Shown one piece after another: positions 31,467 to 38,082 of a stretch of 38,082 nt of DNA. This DNA is from Akkermansiaceae bacterium (lineage in GTDB: Bacteria > Verrucomicrobiota > Verrucomicrobiia > Verrucomicrobiales > Akkermansiaceae): positions 1 through 38,082 of the forward strand of contig JAQXBQ010000084.1 in NCBI GenBank assembly GCA_029252325.1, given 5' to 3'. How positions within the stretch are numbered: the stretch's first letter is position 1; each line of letters begins with the position of its first letter. The translations under genes were made by a program, and so were the position numbers. The notes under the pieces were generated by a model. That model searched no databases, had not been told where the DNA came from, and saw only the letters and a program-made list of their open reading frames with translations.

Positions 31467-34400
31467 CTAAGGCATGGGGATTATTTCTAGATTTTCGATG
31501 GTAGCCTCGGCCTCGATATTTTGAGAGCCACTATCGATATATACACCAGCTTCGAGAGTCTCCGATAAACCAGGAATGGTTACGGTTTTGAGTAATTGGT
31601 AATCTAGGTCATCACTTGAAACCGCTATCGATATTTGATCAGCTGATCTTTCTAAGAGCATCCAAGTATTAGGCAACTCACCAGTTGTATTGATGTCAAA
31701 TTCTTCAACATCGCCATTAATATCTGTTAGCGCGCGCGCGTAGTAATTATGATCAAGTTGGATCCCTAGCTGAACAAATCGAGCATTACCCGGAGATGCC
31801 TCTTCGATAATGATTCCCACTTCAGGCCGTTCACCTCCGCTGACTAATGTTTTTACGTTTGCCAGTAATTGGAAGTTACCTGTTACGGTATTGGTGTCAG
31901 ATAAGTAACCAGAATACGAGCTGGGTTCTAGTGGTTGAGTAACATTGTGTATCAGCGTTACTTCGTTTGGATTGCTGAGTGAGTCGCTGGAGGATGCTGT
32001 GACGAAGTTATCGATACTGAACACCTGCATCACATCATTACCAAACTGAGTAGGGTTGGTTGCGATATCGGCCAGGAGTGCTGGCTGTTTAATGATTTCA
32101 ATGCCTTTGATGGCTGGGTTTTCAATAACATGGGCAAGCTCAATGGTGAGTGACTCGTCACTGACCTCGACCTCGAAGCCCTGCATCACACCGACAAACA
32201 TGGCCCCCGCATCCGTAACGACATCGTAATCATCGAGCACAGTGGAGCCTTCTATGAGAACATCAAAGACACGCTGGCCAGGTGAGCCTGTGCCTGAATA
32301 GGTTTCTGCAAAATAGAGACGCACCTCGTAATTGCCATTACTGACTGGGAAGTTCCACTGCATCTCAGGAGCTGAGGAAGAATCGTAGCGCTCACTTTGG
32401 AAAAGGGCTAAGGGAGTGCTACTCGGAACTGAGGCTGCTGATGTGATGGTGTTATTGACGGAATAAGTGTTATTAGTTTGCGAGCTGTTTACAAAGCTTG
32501 ATGGCGAGCCAGAGGTGTCAGCACTCCAGTTGACCGGCTCCGAGTCAATGGCCGTTAGTGGATTTCCACCTGCGTTTACTCGGTAGAGGACTTGGCTTTC
32601 TTGATTGATAGCCTCAACATTCCAATAAAAAGAAGAGTTGGCACTCTGTTGCGGGTTGCCGTCATCGGTGACGGTAACGGTGACTAGGTATGGGCTGGCC
32701 GTATCAGCGTCACTAGAGATGGTTCCGGAGATGAGCCCCGAAGCAGAGGCAATGGATAAGCCTGAGGGCAAGCCAGTGGCGCTGTAGCTGAGAGTATCAC
32801 CCAGGTCGCCATCAAAAGCCGTTACTTGCAAGCTGATGATGTCCTCAGCCTGATCAGTTTGATCTTCGATCGAAGTAATCACAGGCGGATTGTTTACAGT
32901 GGGTAAGGTATCTACCGTCCATGCGAATGAATCGCTCGCGCTTCCCTGCGGATTGCCATCATCGGTGACAGTAACGGTGACTTGGTATGGACTACTGATA
33001 TCTGCATCATTTGAGATGATGCCTGAGATCACACCCGAAGACGGAGAGATAGCTAAGCCGGATGGCTGTCCCGATATACTGTAAGTTAAGGTGTCGGTTG
33101 CGTTGATATCTGAAGCCATGACTTGAAGGCTAATCATATCACCCGCTGTGTCATTTTGATCATCGATGGAAACGATGACAGGGTCACTGTTGACAGGAGG
33201 CTCAGCAATCACTGTCCAGTTAAACGAGGTGCTGGTACTTTCTTGTGGGTCGCCATCATCGGTGACGGTGATAGTAACCACATAGGGGGTGGTTACATTG
33301 GCGCCATTTGCGATGGTTCCAGAGATGAGTCCTGAGGCAGGGGCAATGGACAAGCCCAAGGGCAAGTCGGCAGCACTATAGTTGAGCATGTCTCCAAGAT
33401 CGATGTCAGTCGCAGCTATCTGAAGGCTAACACTGTCTAATACTGTATTAGCCTGATCTGTGATGGAGGCGATAACCGGAGCGTTGTTCAAGGGCCCTCC
33501 AACGCCGTCGTTAAGGTCAATAATTTCAATGCCTTTGATGGCTGGATTCTGAGTGACATGTAGGAGCTCAATGGTGAGTGACTCATCACTAACCTCTACC
33601 TCGAAGCTCTGCATCACGCCGATGAACATGGCGCCGGCATCTGCCACGACATCGTAATCATCAAGGGCGATAACGTCCTCAATGGCGATATCAAAGATAC
33701 GCTGGCCAGGTGAGCCTGTGCCTGAATAGGTTTCTGCAAAATAGAGACGCACTTCGTAGTTGCCATTGCTTACGGGGAAGTTCCACTGCATCTCAGTAGC
33801 TGAGGAAGAATCGAAGCGCTCACTTTGGAAAAGGGCCAAGGGGGTGCCTAATGGCACAGAAGCACTGGCAGTGATGGCGGTGCCAATAGAGTAGGTGTTG
33901 TTGATTTCAGAGCTATTCAAAAAGGTCGATGGTGAGCCAGAGGTATCGCCACTCCAGTTAACAGGCTCTGCGTCGATGGTAGATAATGGGTTTCCTCCTG
34001 CATTCACTCGGTAAAGGTATCGACTTTCACTGGCGCCGCCATTGACAGGAATAACAAGATCCTCTGAAGAGGCATCGAACTTGACATAAATATCTCCTGC
34101 AACTTCACCATTATAATCTGGATCAAAAACAACTTGCAAATTGATACTCTTGTTAGGAGGTATGATAATAGGGAAGTTTTGAGAAATATTAATACTGATG
34201 CCAGTGTATTCTGTGGCGACAATGTTATCGACAATGACTGCTTGATCTCCACCAATGTTGCTCAAAATGATATTAGCAGTTTGTTGTTCTGATCCTGCCA
34301 CTGTAGCAAAGTCTATATAAGATGGAGTGGCTGCAAGTATGCCAGCGACTAGCGGATCTGCTGAAGGAGGGAAGGCTCCGTTGACTTGATAAATTTCCTG

Positions 34401-37400
34401 AAAGAAAATTTCATTAGAATCAATTTCAGTTGCACCTGCTGTTTTTGCGCCTGCTGCAATGTATATTACGCCGTTGTCAACGATTGCTTGTGTGGCGTGT
34501 CTGCCCCGATTAAGTGGAGTCAGAGAGCGCCATGAGTTGTCCTGTGGATTGAGCGCTTCTACTTCGTTATGAGCAGACGCTTGTTTGGTTTCGCCGCCAA
34601 TGATTAAAATTTCCCCGTTGTAGGCTGCGGCTATTGTTCCCGAGCGTTTTGTCGGTATGTCATTTGTTAATGTGCTCCAGGTATTAGAGGAGAAGTCAAA
34701 AACATCAACTTGCCCAATGGATGCTCCAAAAAAGTCAGGGGCACTTGAATCTCGGCCACCGGCAACATACATTTTATCATTAACGATAGCTGCTTGAAAG
34801 TGGTCGCGTCCACGCGGTGCGTCGGGAAGCTGTGTCCATGTTCCTGTCGCGGGATCATACTCATCAAACCATTTGACCGCTGACGCATCAGTATTGTGAC
34901 CCCCATTGTTGCCAGCTACGACATAGATTTTCCCGTTGTAAGCAATAGCTCCAGTAGACCCTCTGTTACGACCGCTTGGCAACGATGAGCATGTACTCCA
35001 AGTATCAGATATGGGATTATATATGTAGATATTATTGAGATTGTTTTCGTATGGGTATGATCCAGTCCAGGCGCCAACAATATAGATCAAGCCGTCTAAT
35101 TCAACAGTCTGAAAGTGGTGCATTTCCTCTGGTAGCGGCGCTCCGCTAGACCATATCTTTGTTGTGGGGTCGTATATTTGCACTGAGCGCCCCGTGCCAC
35201 GACCTCCGATGAGATAGTATTTATCACCTGCTTTTACATATCCATTTTCGTGGCAGGCACAACTTGATGGGGCAGGCTCTTCAGGAGGAAGGTCTTCCCA
35301 ATTACCTGGAGCCGATGTGTTTACTGGCATGATATTGATGAAGTCCCATTGGGCCGTGAAATCTCCATCGTCATTGGTTGCTGCGGCGATCACACCGACA
35401 GCCAAAGCCTCTGTGCCTTGAAGTGTGCTCAGTAAGCTACCTGTAAGTTGGACTGGACTACCGAGGTTTATGGTTGTCTCGCCCTCGAGACGATACTGAG
35501 GCTGTGCCGTGCCTAGCGTTGGATCCACCAAGAGGAAGAGACTTAAATTCAAGAGCTCTGTAAGGTCATTTATGTTGGGTGATGGCGTAAGTGTTTCTGC
35601 AACAGCATTGTTCTCATGTGTTAGGGTTAGCTCGGGGCCATTACTTGTAGCGACGACAGTGAATGCCAAATAATTATCCTGATCACCAGTGCCGATATAA
35701 AATCCCATAGACCTTCCGTCTGCGGGTATTGTGCTGCCTAGAACGTTGCCAGGCATGTAGGTATGAACGATGAACGGCCCGGAGGTGGAATTAACATCTA
35801 CGCCGAACTGTAGCGCATTTTCTTGATTGTTTTGAATGCCCAGCGCACTGGACTGCGTAACACCATCGATGGTTAAAACTCCGGCAGTGCCGCCCGCTAT
35901 GAGTAAGTTGTCGTCCATTAGATTTAAATAATCATCAATGCCGTTACTCATTAGTCCAGTAAACCCCAACCCATAAAACCCGGTTCCTGGATCACCATTG
36001 AGCATAGGGTAATCAATGGGAATAGAGGCGGAACGACCGTTAGACTTGTCTCGCGGATATGGATCTTTGCTGTCTATAATGCCGTCATTGTCATCATCAT
36101 CGTCGTATAGGTCTGATATGATATCTTTGTCAAAATCCGAGGGGATGTCTGCGGCCGAGCATGGACTAGTGCCATTATCAATTTCTTCTGCATTCGAATA
36201 GCCATCTTGGTCTTCATCAATGTTGGGGTCGTAGGAGCCAGTGCAAACAAAACTGTCATTGCCATCATAATCTGATGGTTCGAATATGGTAATGTTATTG
36301 CTTCCATATGTAATGACCCAAATGGATCCAGGAAATATTGCAGCGTCTCCTTGAGCGATTACGTCAATGGGTAAGGCTCCAAAATTACTCGCGAATGTTT
36401 CAACATTGGTTGCCTCAGTGCCTGCGGGACTCAATTCGATACGCTCGAGATTGCCACCAAAGCTTGTAACCAATAAATTACCTCGAAGGCTGCCATCGAA
36501 ATTCGATGCCGTGTATTCAGCAATGCCATTAGTCGAAGTGGTAAATGTGGCCAAGGCATTGTCATCTACTCCTGGTTGGAGATAGTCACCCTCTATGGGG
36601 TTCGCCATGCTAGGTGGCACGGGCGGCCAATCAACAGGAAGATCAGCGGCTTGAGTTCGCCATGTTCCTTGAGAGGCATCACCTGAGTCGTTGGTGTATA
36701 AGCCTGCGCCGGTTGGGTTAGCGCGTATGGGAGTTGGGTGGCCACCGTAAAAGCCTTGGCCAGTGATCAAATGTAAGTTGTCTAAATTGTTTACCTTCGG
36801 GTCTCCTCCTGGTCCAGGTCCCGCTGAGCCTGGCTCACCTACCAGGTATTGATTGGTAGCAGAAGAAACGCCGTCTATTGCTGGGCCTTCTCCATCAGGG
36901 TGTCCACCCCAGCCGCCGTTAGGCCCATTATCAACCGTATACATTCTACCTTCGTTGCTGGCCGAGCTTGTTATTAAGAGGTCGTACGCGTTTCGTAAGC
37001 CCGTGGCATATATTTGTACTGGTCCTCCCTCAACTAGTTTGGCCTGGTTCAAGCCGTCGTTGCCTCCCCATGGATCGTTTACATCATTATTACCCGTGTT
37101 ATTGCTACGGGTTGGATCATCTAGCGTAGGCAGGTCATACTTGTAAAAAGCCCCCACGCTTGCATCGAATTTTGTGGGGGTGGAGTCAATTATATCGAGA
37201 TCGATAGAGAGTATAGCACATGAGTATGCATATTCTGTCAAAGAGGCAAAATTCTGCGAAGGTGACCCAGAGTTAGTATTACCCCCGATAACTGTGTAAA
37301 GAGTGTTGGTGGCTTCATCAAGTTGGATGCCATTGATAGAGTGATTTTCTTCTGAGCGAGGGAAGCCACGAATCAAGTCCACTTTATCCCAACTATTCCC

Positions 37401-37877
37401 ATTCCATGTGAGGCGTGAGAGCACTCCAGAATTAGTGTCTAGATTAGTGTCACCATCGGGGCCAGCAATACGAGGATCGCTTGAGCTGACATAAAGAATG
37501 GGATTGAGTTCGGTTCCTGATACAAAAATTCCAGTTACTTGACGCTTACCTAGACTATTATTGATTGTTCCATCATCATCATGGTTGGGTATATTTTTAA
37601 TCAAAAATATAGTTTCGACATTCGTTACTTCGTAATTGTTAGTGCCTTGCCGGCGAATGGTGTAGGCGTAGATCGTGCCGTCCTGTTGCGATACATAGAG
37701 ACGACCATCTGGACCGAATTGTAAAGATGTTGGATTGTTCAGTGCTTCTCCTTGTAATTCACTTGGTGTGAAGTTAATTGCGGCTTGTGAACTGGGCGTA
37801 AAGTAAATGACAATCGTGCAAAATAGAAACGATAGTAAAATATTTTTTAGAGTGCTGGGTGCGTTTGACAGTGTCAT
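31467..37877 (-). CDS. giant secreted multidomain protein: propeller, TSP3, kelch, two malectin and three Ig-like modules
   Basis: This 2136-residue protein has a signal peptide (ILLSFLFCTIVIYFTPSSQAA). Modules in order: a sorbosone/glucose-dehydrogenase-like beta-propeller (about 33-545, LQFGPDGRLYVSQQDGTIYAY); aspartate-rich thrombospondin-type-3 calcium repeats (550-612); a laminin-G-like region (620-850); kelch repeats (885-1160, KYYLIGGRGTG); an anchor-D-type beta domain (1180-1280); malectin 1 (1286-1456); three He_PIG Ig-like repeats of about 100 residues (1463-1755); malectin 2 (1760-1931); and a C-terminal beta-sandwich (1935-2136). Malectin and lectin-like modules bind carbohydrate, so surface glycan binding or adhesion is likely. 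No PEP-CTERM or other sorting tail is visible. The dehydrogenase-like part may be non-enzymatic. Confidence 0.85.
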   Translation of the reverse strand: MTLSNAPSTLKNILLSFLFCTIVIYFTPSSQAAINFTPSELQGEALNNPTSLQFGPDGRLYVSQQDGTIYAYTIRRQGTNNYEVTNVETIFLIKNIPNHDDDGTINNSLGKRQVTGIFVSGTELNPILYVSSSDPRIAGPDGDTNLDTNSGVLSRLTWNGNSWDKVDLIRGFPRSEENHSINGIQLDEATNTLYTVIGGNTNSGSPSQNFASLTEYAYSCAILSIDLDIIDSTPTKFDASVGAFYKYDLPTLDDPTRSNNTGNNDVNDPWGGNDGLNQAKLVEGGPVQIYATGLRNAYDLLITSSASNEGRMYTVDNGPNGGWGGHPDGEGPAIDGVSSATNQYLVGEPGSAGPGPGGDPKVNNLDNLHLITGQGFYGGHPTPIRANPTGAGLYTNDSGDASQGTWRTQAADLPVDWPPVPPSMANPIEGDYLQPGVDDNALATFTTSTNGIAEYTASNFDGSLRGNLLVTSFGGNLERIELSPAGTEATNVETFASNFGALPIDVIAQGDAAIFPGSIWVITYGSNNITIFEPSDYDGNDSFVCTGSYDPNIDEDQDGYSNAEEIDNGTSPCSAADIPSDFDKDIISDLYDDDDDNDGIIDSKDPYPRDKSNGRSASIPIDYPMLNGDPGTGFYGLGFTGLMSNGIDDYLNLMDDNLLIAGGTAGVLTIDGVTQSSALGIQNNQENALQFGVDVNSTSGPFIVHTYMPGNVLGSTIPADGRSMGFYIGTGDQDNYLAFTVVATSNGPELTLTHENNAVAETLTPSPNINDLTELLNLSLFLLVDPTLGTAQPQYRLEGETTINLGSPVQLTGSLLSTLQGTEALAVGVIAAATNDDGDFTAQWDFINIMPVNTSAPGNWEDLPPEEPAPSSCACHENGYVKAGDKYYLIGGRGTGRSVQIYDPTTKIWSSGAPLPEEMHHFQTVELDGLIYIVGAWTGSYPYENNLNNIYIYNPISDTWSTCSSLPSGRNRGSTGAIAYNGKIYVVAGNNGGHNTDASAVKWFDEYDPATGTWTQLPDAPRGRDHFQAAIVNDKMYVAGGRDSSAPDFFGASIGQVDVFDFSSNTWSTLTNDIPTKRSGTIAAAYNGEILIIGGETKQASAHNEVEALNPQDNSWRSLTPLNRGRHATQAIVDNGVIYIAAGAKTAGATEIDSNEIFFQEIYQVNGAFPPSADPLVAGILAATPSYIDFATVAGSEQQTANIILSNIGGDQAVIVDNIVATEYTGISINISQNFPIIIPPNKSINLQVVFDPDYNGEVAGDIYVKFDASSEDLVIPVNGGASESRYLYRVNAGGNPLSTIDAEPVNWSGDTSGSPSTFLNSSEINNTYSIGTAITASASVPLGTPLALFQSERFDSSSATEMQWNFPVSNGNYEVRLYFAETYSGTGSPGQRIFDIAIEDVIALDDYDVVADAGAMFIGVMQSFEVEVSDESLTIELLHVTQNPAIKGIEIIDLNDGVGGPLNNAPVIASITDQANTVLDSVSLQIAATDIDLGDMLNYSAADLPLGLSIAPASGLISGTIANGANVTTPYVVTITVTDDGDPQESTSTSFNWTVIAEPPVNSDPVIVSIDDQNDTAGDMISLQVMASDINATDTLTYSISGQPSGLAISPSSGVISGIISNDADISSPYQVTVTVTDDGNPQGSASDSFAWTVDTLPTVNNPPVITSIEDQTDQAEDIISLQVTAFDGDLGDTLSYSATGLPSGLSIASASGLISGTISSDADTASPYLVTVTVTDDGNPQQSANSSFYWNVEAINQESQVLYRVNAGGNPLTAIDSEPVNWSADTSGSPSSFVNSSQTNNTYSVNNTITSAASVPSSTPLALFQSERYDSSSAPEMQWNFPVSNGNYEVRLYFAETYSGTGSPGQRVFDVLIEGSTVLDDYDVVTDAGAMFVGVMQGFEVEVSDESLTIELAHVIENPAIKGIEIIKQPALLADIATNPTQFGNDVMQVFSIDNFVTASSSDSLSNPNEVTLIHNVTQPLEPSSYSGYLSDTNTVTGNFQLLANVKTLVSGGERPEVGIIIEEASPGNARFVQLGIQLDHNYYARALTDINGDVEEFDINTTGELPNTWMLLERSADQISIAVSSDDLDYQLLKTVTIPGLSETLEAGVYIDSGSQNIEAEATIENLEIIPMP
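32091..32588 (-). repeat. malectin-encoding direct repeat, copy 2
   Basis: About 500 bp coding malectin 2, closely similar in DNA to 33520-34017, including a shared run of more than 40 identical bases around TGCCTGAATAGGTTTCTGCA. It points to duplication within the gene. Confidence 0.8.
32640..33500 (-). repeat. three approximately 300-bp Ig-like (He_PIG) repeats
   Basis: Three consecutive coding repeats share protein blocks such as SGxISGxI and VTVTVTDDGNPQ, and near-identical DNA such as CATCGGTGACGGTAACGGTG. They form the stalk between the two malectin modules. Confidence 0.8.
33520..34017 (-). repeat. malectin-encoding direct repeat, copy 1
   Basis: Partner of the copy at 32091-32588, about 1.43 kb away in the same orientation and frame, separated by the Ig-like repeats. 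Confidence 0.8.
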
Positions 37878-38082
37878 GAGAGGACAAGGAACTTATTAGT
37901 TGAGTCTATATTTAATCGGAGCGCTAACAGGGGAAAGAGGTTTTTTAAACCGCTGGTTAGTCGATGCTTATAATCAACAGATGCTGGCTTATGGAAATGG
38001 TGCTCTGTTGTTGATTTTTTGGGGCTTTCACCCTTGAAACTGCAGTGTTTTTTTTCTGAATGTCAGTATTACTTAAGTAGTC
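37878..38082. other. upstream region of the giant gene
   Basis: About 205 bp to the window edge hold no ORF I can support. It contains an imperfect inverted repeat (AATCAACAG at 37972 with CTGTTGTTGATT near 38005) followed on the plus strand by a T run, and the promoter of the giant gene must lie here. I cannot name the promoter boxes with confidence. Confidence 0.4.

Noticed and set aside
32640-33500. Regular approximately 300-bp periodicity as a non-coding repeat array or CRISPR-like locus
   Set aside because: The repeats are in frame and encode Ig-like modules; unit length and divergence do not fit CRISPR.
35220-35280. Cys-rich CACH motif in the giant protein as a haem site
   Set aside because: The spacing is CxCH, not CxxCH, and it occurs between beta-domains with no other haem motif.
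37972-38016. Inverted repeat plus T run near the right edge as a plus-strand terminator
   Set aside because: No plus-strand gene ends nearby and the arms are imperfect with a long loop; the context beyond the window is unknown.

Overview
The window looks like a stretch of a Verrucomicrobiota chromosome, probably a marine or polysaccharide-degrading lineage such as Rubritalea and relatives. This is inferred from gene content: sulfatase, secreted GH31, a large FAD-dependent oxidoreductase, a huge kelch/malectin/Ig protein, a TPR-bearing multihaem cytochrome lipoprotein, a SMUG1-type glycosylase, and weak or absent Shine-Dalgarno sites. No taxonomic search was possible. GC is moderate. I see no rRNA, tRNA, transposase, prophage or CRISPR array. 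Coding is dense and mostly on the minus strand.

Layout. (1) 1-10.4 kb: the C-terminal tail of an AraC-type regulator (+) converges on a five-gene minus-strand carbohydrate cluster, transcribed GH31 -> secreted protein of unknown function with an internal duplication -> sodium:solute symporter -> purple-acid-phosphatase-like phosphoesterase -> FAD oxidoreductase. (2) 10.5-14.9 kb (-): CPBP-type membrane protease, an eight-CxxCH TPR cytochrome lipoprotein, and a xylose-isomerase-like TIM barrel. (3) 14.9-17.7 kb: SMUG1-like uracil-DNA glycosylase (+), then accB-accC (-). (4) 17.8-24.1 kb: an uncharacterised protein with kinase-fold signatures (+); a minus cluster of a class-I methyltransferase/spermidine-synthase-like protein, an orphan HlyD-type adaptor and a secreted QW-repeat (squalene-cyclase-like) protein; an entericidin-like small lipoprotein (+) that the ORF track missed; and an HtrA-type protease (-). 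(5) 24.2-29.3 kb: an exported protein whose middle looks like a catalytically dead Lon protease domain (-), diverging from a cysteine-free family-4-like UDG plus M3 oligopeptidase operon (+). (6) 29.3-38.1 kb (-): sulfatase, small HEAT-like protein, and a 2136-residue secreted multidomain protein.

How the genes fit together. The first cluster reads as a glycan-use operon: extracytoplasmic cleavage, sodium-coupled uptake, and probable dephosphorylation and oxidation, with a candidate local AraC regulator. The sulfatase and the malectin/kelch giant fit the same lifestyle but are not in the operon. accBC supplies two acetyl-CoA carboxylase subunits. Two unrelated uracil-DNA glycosylases lie within about 12 kb.

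The most novel observations are the family-4-like UDG that has lost all four iron-sulfur cysteines, the exported pseudo-Lon protein, the kinase-like orphan with a palindrome abutting its start codon, and the duplicated unknown protein in the glycan operon. All domain calls were made by eye from motifs.
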